Source: Chara braunii
Taxonomy: Eukaryota; Streptophyta; Charophyceae; Charales; Characeae
Length of the DNA: 39,043 bases
Direction: 5' to 3'
Assembly (NCBI GenBank): GCA_003427395.1
Contig: BFEA01000657.1
Span: 333,184 to 372,226, forward strand
In this document: positions 1 through 9,575 of the stretch, piece by piece
Layout of the letters: each line of letters opens with the position of its first letter
Position numbering within the stretch: the first letter of the stretch is position 1
The notes under the pieces: generated by a model
Seen by the model: the letters and a program-made list of their open reading frames with translations, nothing else
Database searches by the model: none
What the model was told of the DNA's origin: nothing
Made by a program: the position numbers and the translations under genes

Positions 1-165
1 TTTTTTTTCATGGACCTGGCTCCTTCTATTCTGGGGAGCGTCAGTCCGGTTCCTATTCCACCGGCAAGTCAAAATACATTACAACAATTACCCATCACAC
101 ACGCTTCCTTCCGTCAGGCCGAAGGACCCCTGAGCAGCATTGATTGCTCCACTATGGGAGGATTG

Positions 166-462
166 ACTGACAGCTTGCCTTGTCCCTCTCTTTCCTCTCA
201 GATCCGGAATCCAGATCTGTCAGATAAAGCAATAGATCCTAGAAAGAACCCATCTGTTGACCTTACCCAACCTGGTCCATTCCATAAGCCACTTNGCCNC
301 CCCTTTGGACGGTCAGCCGTTATCATTAGACTGTCAGCTTGCCTTGTCCCACTTTTCCTCTCAGATCCGGAATCCAGATCTGTCAGATCAAGCAATAGAC
401 CCTAGAAAGATCACACCCGTTGGCCTTTACCCCACCTGGTCCTTCCCAAAAGTCACTTCGCC
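166..462. repeat. Tandem duplication, period about 163 bp, in LINE 3' region
   Basis: Two copies, about 166-297 and 329-462, share long identical blocks such as GATCCGGAATCCAGATCTGT at 201 and 364. Each runs on to a CTTTGGACGGT-type block. The first copy has ambiguous bases at 295 and 299. It lies between the ORF2 tail and the poly-A of the minus-strand LINE, so it is probably a 3' UTR repeat. Confidence 0.7.
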
Positions 463-684
463 CTCCCTTTGGACGGTGAACGGTTGCCGATGGGACCTAC
501 ACCCTCAGTTTGCAATCTTATCATCAAAATCGTCCAACTGAGGTCTTGGTAGGTGTTAGTAAGCTTCCGGATCTCTGCGATGGGATCCTCCTTGGCGCCC
601 CCTGTAGATGCTCCAGCGATGTCAGGCTTGAGCTCCTTTTCCACGTCGTCTGTACCCCCTGGGTCATGTTTGACCTCTTGCAGC

Positions 685-1300
685 CTAAGGGATGCTTAAA
701 CCTTCTGGCGAGGTCTGATGTTGGGAACCCCTTCCTGGATTTGAATTATGCCATTCTTTCCAGCATACCAGGTCCTGTCGCAGTTCTCCAATCTTGCCAT
801 CCACCAGCCAGCTCCTGTAGAATCTCTGCCTCTCCTTGTTCCGCTGTTCTTCGTCTTCGGACCAGGCGCGCTTGATCTTCCGCCATCTGCACAGGATCTC
901 GGCTTGAATCATTGTTTTAGTTTCTGACCACACTTTCCCCCGAGGGTTGGAGAGTCCTTCAATTGTTCGACTGCATCTCTCCTTCCATATGACCCATAGG
1001 GTCACCTTTCTGACGAGTTCAAACCAGGTCCTCTCAGCCTTCCGAGCCTGATCAGGGATGTTAGTCAAGAGGAGCAGTTGAATGGGTTGTTTGGGGAAGG
1101 GAGATGAGAAGAGGGAATCCCAGAGTGAAGATGCTCTCGGCCAATATTCGGTTGCTTCTTTTCAGAGGACTAGGCAGTGGACTATATCTTCTACCTAGCC
1201 TTCAGTACAGACTGCACATAATTCTGAACTGTCTGGGTCTGTGGTTTTCCGTCTAATGTGTAGCCATTAACCGGCAGAGCTGCGCATACAATCAGCCATT
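685..1300 (-). pseudogene. LINE ORF2 C-terminus (zf-RVT-like region), degenerate
   Basis: The minus-strand frame reads a CAVC pair near 1207-1218, a VHC about 11 residues later, a YWPRA segment, and then LWVIWKERCSRTIE in an open 127-codon stretch (1068-685). A Cys pair followed by His/Cys and a W-x-x-W-K-E-R motif is the usual layout of the zinc-binding region after the reverse transcriptase of plant-type LINE ORF2 proteins. Two in-frame stops (TAG just after the Cys pair and TGA about ten codons on) break the frame upstream of the open part. The RT catalytic core is not present. The product would have been the C-terminal, probably RNA-binding, end of the retrotransposition protein. Homology is by motif only, so the subfamily is not assigned. 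Confidence 0.55.
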
Positions 1301-1335
1301 GCAAGCTTCTGATCTTGATTGATCTGATGCGACAG

Positions 1336-2136
1336 TTGTCTGTTTCAGCGGTGAATATTTAGAAATCTGTGAAGCTCGTCATACACCTCTACCCTGCTCT
1401 TTGCATGTCATATTTCTTTCCTTCCCGTTGCCCCTACCTCCCCTGCCCCATGCTCCTATAGAACACCTTATACACCCTCCCCTCCACTCCCTTTGTGCTA
1501 CTAACAAATACATACAAATGAGCATCATTAAGAGAACAGACGATATGAAGATCAGAAATGAAATGAACGGAAGTATGAAGATGAAGGACGGACACAAAGA
1601 CTGTATAAGCTCTGAAGTGAAATGCACAGGAGTATGAAGCTCTGAAGAGAAATGCACAGGAGCATACCTTCCCTTTTACTCTGCCTCGTGAAATTATGTG
1701 CAAGTGGGCGGTGAAGGCACACAGAGATGTGGGCAGCTGCCGCTCAACCACAATCAACGCGGGCAGCCTTGTGCGTAATAGGCAGAGTAAAAGGGGAGCT
1801 GCAAGATCAATGAAAGGGGTACCCCAAGGACAACCAAAAGAAACTGAAAAAGAGAGAAAAACAAAGAGCACAGCAGAAAGACTCTAGATACGACAAATCT
1901 GCAATTAACTTGATGAAAATCACATAAATAATAAATAAAACACACAAAAACACACTGTGATTGCTGTGCGCTTGCTGTGCACTTCTGTAATGTATATAAA
2001 CTAAAACAAGTAGTAAACAAATAAAAATAGGTATTATAGTACCATTAAAGAAAGGAGCACCAGTGGAAACTTCTCTTTGAGCTAATAGATGAAAAAGCAC
2101 AGGTGCCGCGGGGGAACTGTCTAATTACAAAATTGC
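1336..2136. other. Non-coding spacer with short repeats
   Basis: No gene is supported. Open frames on both strands here come from CT-rich low complexity. Two imperfect 28-30 bp tandem copies with the block GAAATGCACAGGAG lie at 1610-1667. A perfect 15-bp inverted repeat (CCCTTTTACTCTGCC at 1671-1685 and its complement at 1781-1795) encloses 95 bp. The rest is AT-rich sequence without recognisable signals. Confidence 0.5.
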
Positions 2137-2402
2137 TTAAACCACCGCTCCCCCTCATTGCCTAAAGTCGACTTCCCAGGGAGTTAGGGGCGCAAAAAGT
2201 GGTACGGCGGCGACCTTTTTTCTTCGGGTTGGGACGTTTCCCGACGGTGTGCACACACCCCTTGAGGTGAAAGACCGGGGGGGGTTCGATACTCCGGTGA
2301 CGGCGGGGGGGGGGGCGAAAACGGCAGGTGCGAAGTTGGCAGGGCCGACTTATGCGACAGTTAATGAAAAAGAAAAAAAAACTCCGTCGGGCCGCTGGAT
2401 AT

Positions 2403-2526
2403 TGGGCCTCGCTGCAGTACTCTCTACATGCAAAACGGGCAAAAATCCTGGCGGTGTATCTTTTCCTATTGTAGGGGAAGATTCACTCTAGTTTTGGACA
2501 TTTCGAGAGTACTGCAGCGAGGCCCA
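2403..2526. mobile_element. MITE-like hairpin element, copy 1
   Basis: A 124-bp unit with perfect 22-bp terminal inverted repeats: 2403-2424 starts TGGGCCTCGCTGCAGTAC and 2505-2526 is its exact reverse complement. TA dinucleotides lie close to both ends (2400-2401 and 2527-2528), compatible with a TA target. There is no coding capacity. It lies inside the larger TTAA-ended element. Confidence 0.65.
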
Positions 2527-2585
2527 TAGTTTCCACGGCGGGAGTGCGCCGCCGGGCCAGCAGCAGCAGCAGTCACTGGGTGTCG

Positions 2586-2701
2586 TCGCAGTACTCATGA
2601 AATGCACAAAAGACAAAAATCATGGCCGTGTATCTTTCCATATTCTAGCGTAAGATTCACTCTCGTTTTGCACATTTCAAGAGTAGTGCAGCGAAGCCCA
2701 C
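2586..2701. mobile_element. MITE-like hairpin element, copy 2 (left end shortened)
   Basis: It shares the interior of copies 1 and 3 (GTGTATCTTTCCATA and AAGATTCACTCTCGTTTTG blocks) and the right TIR ending GCAGCGAAGCCCA. The left end keeps only GCAGTACTC of the TIR, so it is probably truncated or diverged there. It has the same orientation as copy 1. Confidence 0.6.
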
Positions 2702-2789
2702 TGTGGCATTTGGTCTCCAACGGGAAAGACACTAAAAAAAAAAATGCAGTGAAGCGAGGCCCACTCACGACGGGTTTCCACGCAGGGTA

Positions 2790-2926
2790 TGGGGCCTCAC
2801 TGCACTACTCTCGAAATGTGCAAAACGAGAGTGAATCTTCCGCTACATTATGGAAAGATACATACACCCCGAATAGTTTTGACTTTTGTGCATGTCGGGG
2901 TTTGCAGGGTAGTGCAGCGAGGCCCA
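2790..2926. mobile_element. MITE-like hairpin element, copy 3 (inverted)
   Basis: The reverse complement matches copies 1 and 2 across the whole interior. The ends are TGGGGCCTCACTGCACTACT at 2790 and the complementary GTAGTGCAGCGAGGCCCA ending at 2926. It is about 137 bp, so it has small internal insertions relative to copy 1. A further half-TIR (GCGAGGCCCACTC) lies at about 2753-2765. Confidence 0.6.
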
Positions 2927-3160
2927 TGGTGCGGGACCTCGGTCCTAAAATGAAGAAGGCCGAAAAAAGCATCCCTACGCCTGACAACGAGGACGTGAAA
3001 AAGGACGAAATAAAAACAGCAAAGAAAACAAAAAATTACAAACTAAACAAAACGTCTGGCGCAAATGCAACAGGCATCCCGACGCCTGCCACAGCAGGTT
3101 CCAGTTGCAGCGGCCCCACGATTTCGCTCACCGGTAGGCGTCGAAGTGCACTACCGGTAG

Positions 3161-3267
3161 TACAAGCCCCGGGGTTTGTTTTTACCCTACCGGTCGGCCC
3201 TACTTTAGGCAATNTACAAGCCCCGGGGTTTGTTTTTACCCTACCGGTCGGCCCTACTTTAGGCAAT
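3161..3267. other. 53-bp perfect duplication around a single N (probable gap-closing artefact)
   Basis: Bases 3161-3213 and 3215-3267 are identical and separated only by N at 3214. This is the expected product of joining two contig ends that overlap without merging them. The true sequence probably has one copy. Confidence 0.75.
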
Positions 3268-3374
3268 GGGGGGGAGCGGTGGTTTAAATATGTTGCTCTC
3301 GTTGTCTGCAATAGGACAAAGACTGCTTCGATTCTGAAACTATTCATCTGAGTGGAATTGGGGCTGTTGTGGGG

Positions 3375-4136
3375 AAAGTCTATAACACACTAACACTCTC
3401 TCACACACACTTACACACTAACACCTACTCACTCTCTGACGTACGGCTATGGCCGCCGTCTTCCTCCTCCCTACTAACGAGCTCGGCTATGGCCGACATC
3501 CTCCTCTTAGCCCTCTTCTCCAACGGGCACCTGCAGACCTTTGTGCACAAGACACTTCGACACCGCTTCCGCATGGCTTGCAGGCATAATGAATGGATGA
3601 CTTGACGCTGCATCTTTATTTATACTACGGATTGTCAAAGGTCTGCCCTTGGACCCTGGGCCCGGGGTGCGCACAATCCCACATGGTACTTGCTGACTTG
3701 ACAAGGTGCGACCGGGACTGGGTACCGCTGACTGGGCTGAGTTAGACTGCCCACTTGCCCACTTGCCTACGGACTGCTAGCTAGGACTCTCGAAGGGGCA
3801 GAGTAGACTGTTCCAGAAGGACCTAGTCTAACCTATGTGACCCTTCAGTGCTGTCGCAGCTACGACCTACGTTGACCTTTCGGTACTGGAGCGGCTACGA
3901 CCCCTACCACTGCTAAGACTGCTAATCTACGAACCTACTGTGCAAGACCCGACGACCACCCTACCTACAGCAAACCAACAGGCGACTTTCAAGACAGGTC
4001 TCGGGTTCAAGCACACACTGGTCAACTGGTACTGTACACGGGTAAGGGCAAGGTCTGGGGATCGAACCCTGGGAACTGCATCTGCTACCGCGCCCTGGGA
4101 ACTGCATCTGCTATTGCAAAGGTGAAAACTGTTTCA
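3375..4136 (-). repeat. 3' LTR of element 1 (distal end truncated)
   Basis: The LTR begins TGAAACAG on the minus strand at 4136, directly after the polypurine tract. It matches the 5' LTR from about 3405 to 4041 and the isolated LTR at 35327-36299 in reverse orientation. A 25-bp tandem duplication (block CCCTGGGAACTGCATCTGCT at 4068 and 4093) lies in its U3. Homology stops near 3375, so the terminal 240 bp seen in the 5' LTR are missing. Confidence 0.75.
3615..3624 (-). promoter_or_regulatory. TATA box of the 3' LTR
   Basis: The minus strand reads TATAAATAAA at an LTR-internal position expected for the U3 promoter. The isolated LTR at 35327-36299 has TATAAAT at the equivalent place (35880). 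Confidence 0.55.
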
Positions 4137-4148
4137 CTCCCGCCAACC
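4137..4148 (-). promoter_or_regulatory. Polypurine tract of element 1
   Basis: The minus strand reads GGTTGGCGGGAG immediately before the TGAAAC start of the 3' LTR. This is where plus-strand DNA synthesis would be primed. The two T and one C make it a degenerate tract. Confidence 0.5.
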
Positions 4149-4174
4149 TAAATTCGAGGTCCTCGGAGAATACT

Positions 4175-4781
4175 TTAATGCAAGGCAGGACCTTTACTTT
4201 TCCTTTCTCTATCATAGGCGTGTACTATGCCTGGAGAGGTCTTGAGAAGCTTTGTTCTTGTAAACCAGAGGTCGTCCTCGGGTTCCTGATAAGCGAATCT
4301 GACTTTGTATTGTTTCTGGAGACGACCTCTACCTCTAGTTTTGAACACATACTCGCCCACAATGTGGTCTATATCATATGTGCCATCCATGTTCGGTGGA
4401 ATCATTGACCGACGCAATGGGAATTGCTGACTGGTGACGCAAGGCAGCAACTTTGATGCGTGGAAGACGGGGTATGTGTGCAGGTTTGCTGGTCTCTCAA
4501 TCGTGTAAGATGGACCGTTCTCTCCGCCTTTCACTTCTATGACAGGCCACGGTCTCCTGTATGCGGGTAACAGCTATTGTGAGATGTTCTCTTCCAGGCC
4601 GGACTCCTTCGGACTTCACCCAGACTAAATCTCCTACCTGGAACTGCGATGGGCGGCGATGCTCATTGGCTTGCTCTATCATCTTGTGCTGCGCTTTTCT
4701 CAGGTTCTCATTCACTCTTGCGATTTCTCTGCAGCTCAAACTCTTTAGTTCCGGGTGGCAATCTCTGTATCCGGTCACCAT
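4175..4781 (-). pseudogene. Element 1 integrase C-terminus and chromodomain
   Basis: Two overlapping minus-strand frames (4781-4497 and 4534-4175) encode the end of the polyprotein. The first reads QFQVGDLVWVKSEG, typical of the strand in the integrase C-terminal domain (GPY/F region). The second reads HTYPVFHASKLLP and then a chromodomain-like module (YDIDHIVGEYVFKTRGRGR, then KVRFAYQEPEDDLWFT, then a helix ending IVHAYDRE). In chromoviruses this module follows integrase and is thought to steer integration to particular chromatin. The first aromatic-cage position is not a classical Tyr and the KW of the canonical KWKG is replaced by RF, a pattern known from many plant chromoviral chromodomains. 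A frameshift near 4510-4540 separates the two parts. Confidence 0.75.
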
Positions 4782-4789
4782 TTAGTCCT

Positions 4790-5460
4790 TCAAACGGCCT
4801 GTGTGGTCTAAAGGACTTGTGCAGTTCATTAGGAGTTCTACAAGTGGCTAGGTGTACACTGTTATTATAGGTGCTGCCTACTTTAGGGAGCATCTCATCC
4901 CAGTTGATCTGATCTGGTCTAATAAACATCGCGAGTGTCTGCTGCAGGATCTTATTCATTTGCTTAGTCTGGCCGTCAGTCTCTGCATGACGGCCAGATG
5001 ACATTAACAACTTCGAGCCATAGACTCGTAAGCTCCTGCCAATGCTGACTAGTGAACCGCGTGTCTCTGTCACTCGGTATGGACAGCGGATTGCCGTGTT
5101 CGCTTATCCAGGCGTCAAAAAACTTTTCTATCACTAACTTTGTGTGTGCCTCAGAGGGCAAAGGGACAAAAACTGCATATTTGCTAAACCGGTCTACTAT
5201 GACCATGATTGGCTCTTGCCATGCCTACTCCTGACCCCAGCATCCACGAAGTCAATAAACAAAAAATCTTCGGGTCCTGACGGGATAGGCAATGGTTTGA
5301 GAAGACCAAATGGGGCTCTCGTCGTAGTTTTGTTTCGCTGGCATACCTTGCAACTACGCACATGTTCTATGCAATCAGCTTTCATGTCAGGCCACGTGTA
5401 GGCACGTGTTAGGTTGGCCAGTGTCTTTTGCCAACCGAAATGCCCTTATGTGTCGTGGCA
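4790..5460 (-). pseudogene. Element 1 integrase zinc finger and catalytic core
   Basis: The minus strand shows a His-His-Cys-Cys zinc finger (HDT, a stop, then GHFGWQKTL, and CKVCQRNK), then the core: FLFIDFVDAG, VIVDRFSKYAVFVPLP, SDRDTRFTSQHW and HAETDGQTKQMNK. The family's DDE acid triad should be Asp in FIDF, Asp in SDRD, and Glu in GQTER; here the last reads GQTKQ, so the catalytic Glu is replaced by Lys. Stops and frame changes occur near 5448, 5195 and 5070. The protein would have inserted the cDNA into the host chromosome; this copy cannot be active. Confidence 0.75.
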
Positions 5461-6107
5461 TTCCCCTAGGATCGGACTACGGATCTCTTCGCTATTGGGA
5501 ATGCATAGCCGATCTACGACGTTTATCTTCTCAAATAACAATCCATTAGTGGTGCGGTAGTGAGGTTCATTGGTTGTGTCCTCCTTGACTCTCTTGAGGA
5601 CGTCACTATAGATAGGGTCTTGCGCATACGCGTCTACGACTTTCTGTTGTAAATCTGACCCTATATCCAGATAGTGAGCTATAGCTCCAAAGTAGTCGGC
5701 CCTACTAGGGGCGTCTGCAACTGCATTATACTTCCCTTTAATTGGGTTGAGCTCGAAACCGAACTGATCTATCTTTGCAGCCCACCTAGTAAGCTTAAGT
5801 GTCATCTTGGCCTGCGTCTTTAGCCACCTCAATGTCTCATGGTCTGAATAAACTTTGAAGTGTCTCCCAAGCAAGTAGTGTCTCTAGTGGTCTAATCCTT
5901 GCTCCTCTCATAGGTAGATGTCGCTACCTTCTCTGAAGGCAGCCCAGCGAACATGAACTCTATGGGTTTATACGCATTGCGATCGTCTTGCTGTAAAACA
6001 ACACCAATACCATATTGACTTGCATTAGTAGTGACAACAAAGGGTATGGATGGGTCAGCTACCTTGAGGACAAGGTATTCTATCAAGGCCCGCTTCAACT
6101 TTTTCAA
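5461..6107 (-). pseudogene. Element 1 RNase H domain
   Basis: Minus-strand frames 6107-5892 and 5874-5446 read PFVVTTNASQYGIGVVLQQD, then FKVYSDHETLRWL and a region leading to DAPSRADYFG. The canonical first catalytic motif TDAS is TNAS here, so the first acidic residue is lost. The later SDHETLRWL and ADAPSR motifs (normally ADALSR) are present. The domain would degrade the RNA strand during reverse transcription. A stop at about 5884-5892 divides it. It lies in the normal place between RT and integrase. Confidence 0.7.
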
Positions 6108-6955
6108 GGCCGATGCATAGTCTTGGTCCCACTTTCAAATTGCCCCCTTCTTAGGAGTCTGCGAAGGGGAGCAGCGATTGTGGAGAAGTTTCTCACGAAC
6201 TTCCTATAATAGTTAGCCAATCCTAAGAACAACCTCAACTCTGTGAGTGTATGAGGAGTTAGCCAGTCTCCGATCGTTGCGATCTTACTGTCCTCGGGCT
6301 TTATGCCATCACCATCTAAAACATGGCCCAAGTACAGTCTTGGTCCCATTTTTAGATTGCCTCCTTCTTTAGCAGTTTGCAAAGGGGAGCAGCGATTGCG
6401 GAGAAGTTTCTCACGAACTTCCTATGCATTCACACTTCTTTGCATTGATTTTGAAATTTGCTTCGCGCAACTTTTCCAAGATTTGCCTCAGATGAGCCTA
6501 GCGCTCCTGGAGGGTCTTGCCAAAAATCAGAATATCATCTAGGTAAACAAATACAAACCTATCTAACCACGACCCGAACAAATCATTCATACAACGCTGA
6601 AATGTGGCCGGTGTGTTGGTTAGTCCAAAGAGCATCACTAAAAACTATACCCGTGTCTAGTCCTGAACGCCATTTTGTACGGATCGTCAGGGTGAACCTC
6701 TATCTGGTGGTACCTTGACTTCAGATCTATCTTTGAGAAATACTTGCAATCCTACACTATACAGGGCAGTAGTTCTGCATTCTTCACCGTAACGACGTTG
6801 AGACCCCTATACTCAATGCACATTCTAAGCTCTCCCTCTTTCTTGGGGACAAAGAGAATAGGTGCTCCGAATGGAGACGAAATGGGCATAATCCACCCCT
6901 TCTTGAGGAGCTCGTCTAGCTGGTTGCACAACTCCCTTGACTCCTTGGGAGACAT
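6108..6955 (-). pseudogene. Element 1 reverse transcriptase
   Basis: The N-terminal fingers read [34 protein letters not shown] and [10 protein letters not shown] (6955-6752). The catalytic FVYLDDILI follows, with YLDD at 6534-6545 intact. The thumb/connection reads LGHVLDGDGIKPEDSKI and FLGLANYYRKFVRNFS (6382-6104). Frame changes and stops fall between these blocks. An 89-bp stretch coding YRKFVRNFST has been copied a second time at 6336-6425, directly upstream of LGHVL, replacing the usual Cys/Phe-rich bridge. The gene normally makes the cDNA of the element. Confidence 0.75.
6119..6425. repeat. 89-bp direct repeat within the RT region
   Basis: 6119-6207 and 6336-6425 share the block GGGGAGCAGCGATTG and the flanking GTCTTGGTCCCA and TTCTCACGAACTTCCTAT. 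The copies differ at about ten positions and by one base in length. The copy at 6119 sits at the family-typical position, so 6336-6425 is the misplaced one. Confidence 0.75.
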
Positions 6956-7148
6956 CCTATGCTCCCTTGGGGGTCTTAATACCGGGTTTTTGTATCAATG
7001 TGGTGTTGGATATGACGCGAAACTACTCCAGAGGGAGCCTCTGATAGGTCTGCATACGTTTCCAACAGCTTGGCAATAAGGGGGTTAGTCGGTTCCTCCT
7101 CCTTGGGCTCGGTGACGGGCCTAACGTAGGCCACAAAGACCTGCTTTT

Positions 7149-7510
7149 CTAACTGCTCCTGCTAGGAAGCGTGCACCCATGCTCTCTTAGGTGCAGTGTG
7201 GCTCCTGCTGCCTCTGCCCAATCCATTCCTAGGACCATATCAAATGGGAGATTGTCCTCTACGAGGAGAGTCAGGGAATGGAGAACTATCTCTACCTTCC
7301 CATCTTTCTTTAGGCGAAAATACGCTTGGGCTCCCTCAACGTAATCCTCGATTCGCATCGTGCGATAATCTGCGAGGATATTGACTATGGGTTCATCAAG
7401 CTTTTGGACTTTCAGATTCAGCTTCAGCTTCTTCGATGCTTAACGGGTAATGTAGCTACGAATGGCCCCACTATCTATTAGGCCCCCTACCCTGCCTCTA
7501 AAGACTTCTA
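7149..7510 (-). pseudogene. Element 1 aspartic protease
   Basis: The minus strand reads GGLIDSGAIRSYIT with the catalytic DSG at 7475-7467, then KLKLNLKVQKLDEP, and ends LPFDMVLGMDWAEAAGA (7358-7149). The D-S-G-A and the later hydrophobic-LGMDW are the two hallmark motifs of retropepsins of gypsy elements. A TAA stop at 7442-7440 and the start of the visible open frame at 7358 show that it is broken. The protease would process Gag-Pol. It lies between the gag zinc knuckle and RT, as expected. Confidence 0.75.
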
Positions 7511-8179
7511 CATCTATTAACAATAGCTTCCTTTTTCCATCTTTCTTCATCTTAGCCCAGGTTGGCATACTCTCCTTCAATTCTTCTGCCAGTCATGTGA
7601 GGGAAGCACCTAGAGAGACTCTAACGCAAGCAGTCTCTGGACAGCTGCCCAGACACTGGCCAGCAACCTCTGCCATAGGCACATGTGGGTTGGGAGTTTT
7701 TGTATGGTGCGTACACTCTTCTCCACATGGCATAAGGGTAAGGGCAGTTCCTACCCCTACCGACCGTTACCTTTTGCTGACTTTGTAGCAGCTCGCCAGG
7801 CGTCCCTATATTTTGGGCAGTATTTTGTGATGTGCCTAGGGTCACCACAATAAATGCACTGACCCGCGTCTATCCTCCTCTGCCAAACTGTTTGTTCCAT
7901 GCCCAACGATTCCTATTGTCTGCCCTGAGGCAGATCAGGGTGCCATTCATCCCTCCTGGGAGGTGATCGATTAGCACGAGGACGATTTTGCGGGGGACCT
8001 TGACCCCTTTCTCCCTTTTTGCGGTTTCCACTGCCGCCAACCCTCTGACCTCCCTGTCCTCAACCATCAGAGGCCTGGCCCCCTTGGCCCCGACCTCTAC
8101 CTCTTCCTTGCGACGTCCCTTCGGCGGCAACAACTGCATAAATATTCCCCTGACCTACACCACTGTCCTCGTCGAGGCC
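7511..8179 (-). pseudogene. Element 1 gag nucleocapsid region with CCHC zinc knuckle
   Basis: The minus strand at 7858-7817 reads QCIYCGDPRHITKYCP, an exact C-x2-C-x4-H-x4-C zinc knuckle, which binds the element's RNA during packaging. Upstream (8139-7870) is a basic, Gly/Arg-rich stretch typical of nucleocapsids. Between the knuckle and protease the frame changes more than once and the sequence is not clearly assignable. Confidence 0.65.
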
Positions 8180-8711
8180 TCACTCAATCTCACTATAAGG
8201 GACCTCGTCCATACCACCTTCATCTAAAGGATCATATGATCCTTGGCCCGAGATGGTGTGACCTTTCCACTTTTTCCCTTTGTCGAGGTCCTTGTGCCAG
8301 AAAGTGGACACCGGCATGAATTGGACCTCATAAGCAACAACATCCCTACTAAGCGTATCATAAGTCATATCGGGCTGTTGCTTTTTATTGAAGAAGTGCC
8401 CGTGCAAAGCTTCGGGCATGGCGCAATAAAACTGTTGGACGAGTTGGGGCTCAGTAACCCCATGTCCACTGACAACCCATGGTGGCTTTGAGCGCTCTTG
8501 CACTCGTCCACTGCTCTGAGTGGATTGTTTGCAGTTTGCCAGAGGCCTTGAGGCCCCTAGTGACATTTGCAAATCGTTCGCGGAGGGCTTTCAAAGATTC
8601 ACTCAAATGAGTGATAGTGGAGTACGCGACCATATCGTTCTCACACTTGGCGGCGCGTGTGAGCGACCCGGCAAAGTTGGCCGCTCCATCCTTCAGGGCG
8701 TGGAAAGCCAC
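8180..8711 (-). pseudogene. Element 1 gag capsid-like domain
   Basis: Two overlapping minus-strand frames, 8711-8451 and 8572-8180, together read AFHALKDGAANFAGSLTRAA, LKALRERFANVT, and PQLVQQFYCAMPEALHGHFF. A helical segment with L-x-x-R-F followed by a P-Q-x-L-V-x-x-F block is the usual retrotransposon Gag layout. The fragment at 38140-38585 is clearly homologous (LKERFEDENLASRF and GLTPKQILNNFATAI). A frameshift near 8460-8560 splits it. It would form the virus-like particle shell. Confidence 0.6.
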
Positions 8712-9120
8712 TAGAACTTGGTTCTCAATGGCGATATTCTGTAGGCGCGAGTACGATTTAATGTTGGTTTCCCAGTTATCAAAATCTTTGCCCTTTTTAC
8801 CCTCGTACTCTCTTCGTGGTCGTGCTTCCTCCTGTTTGGTGGCCGCTAATTTGGCGCTTTCAATGGCACCTGCTCAAAATCTCTTTGTGTTTGCTAAAGG
8901 AGCCTGCATTTTTGTGCCCACACGCGTCATCATCTCTCTTGGAAAGTTTTTGAATCCCAAGTGTATTGACTGCGGTGCAATGTCATGAAGTCTCAGGTAG
9001 CGCAACTGCTCTTGTTGGGCCCTCAACATTACCTCCACATTCTGGGACAGGACCTCTACCCTTCTTTGCAATTCTACCTGGGGTCCCTGTTGCCCTTTTT
9101 GCTCTTTTTTTGCCGCCTGC

Positions 9121-9315
9121 AACCTTCTTGTCCTCTCTCTCGCGAGGTTTAGCTTCCACTCCAACAGTTGCTCGTCCTCCTTGGCCTGTCGGCGCAAGGC
9201 CTTCAATTCTCCCTCCATCTTTTCTGTCGCATGTAACCTTCTTGTCCTCTCTCTCTCGCGAGGCGTAGCTTCCACTCCACCAATTGCTCGTCCTCCTTGG
9301 CCTGTCGGCGCAAGG
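9121..9315. repeat. 114-bp-period duplication in gag coiled coil
   Basis: 9121-9199 and 9235-9315 share AACCTTCTTGTCCTCTCTCT and CTCGTCCTCCTTGGCCTGTC. The second copy has one extra CT unit, which changes the reading frame downstream on the minus strand. Confidence 0.7.
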
Positions 9316-9575
9316 GGTCCGCCTCCTCTCGCAACTTCTGATCCGCCTCTTCCGTTTGTGCCTAGGGGACAAGCAGCATGGCTTCCTCTTCTTCCCCCAA
9401 GGCCAAGTTTGCCACCCTCTCCGTCTTCGCTTCTCTCTCCCGCGCACCACTGGATTCCCCACTCTCTTCAATTTTCACATTTCTTTGTAGGGGAACCTCC
9501 ACTTATTCTTTTTCATCTTCTTCATCTATGGCTGCTGTAACTGCTTCCTTCTCCTTCTGCAGCCGTTTTAGCTCT

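Larger units (their letters stand above)
1..1335 (-). mobile_element. 3' portion of a LINE (non-LTR retrotransposon)
   Basis: Read on the minus strand, this stretch carries the end of a LINE ORF2 (zinc-finger-like RT tail, about 1300 to 685), then about 680 bp of non-coding 3' sequence with a tandem repeat, then a run of eight A at the window edge (T at 1-8), as expected for a LINE poly-A tail. The element is 5'-truncated or diverged beyond about 1335. The ORF2 tail contains two in-frame stops, so the copy is dead. The window edge prevents a search for a target-site duplication after the tail. Confidence 0.6.
2137..3287. mobile_element. Non-autonomous DNA transposon candidate with 32-bp TIRs and TTAA ends
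   Basis: The left end 2137-2168 begins TTAAACCACCGCTCCCCC. The right end 3256-3287 is its reverse complement with one mismatch over 32 bp. Both ends carry TTAA, which could be a TTAA target duplication of the piggyBac type or part of the TIR; TTAA is a palindrome, so the sequence alone cannot decide. No transposase is visible in about 1.1 kb. The interior holds G-rich runs near 2280 and 2310 and three small hairpin elements. A 53-bp duplication around an N near the right end inflates its length. Confidence 0.6.

Noticed and set aside
1379-1871. Membrane-protein-like minus frames
   Set aside because: Hydrophobic composition comes from T/C-rich low complexity; no start context or homology.
2602-3351. 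249-codon plus-strand frame
   Set aside because: It crosses MITE-like repeats and the N-flanked duplication; no domain is visible.
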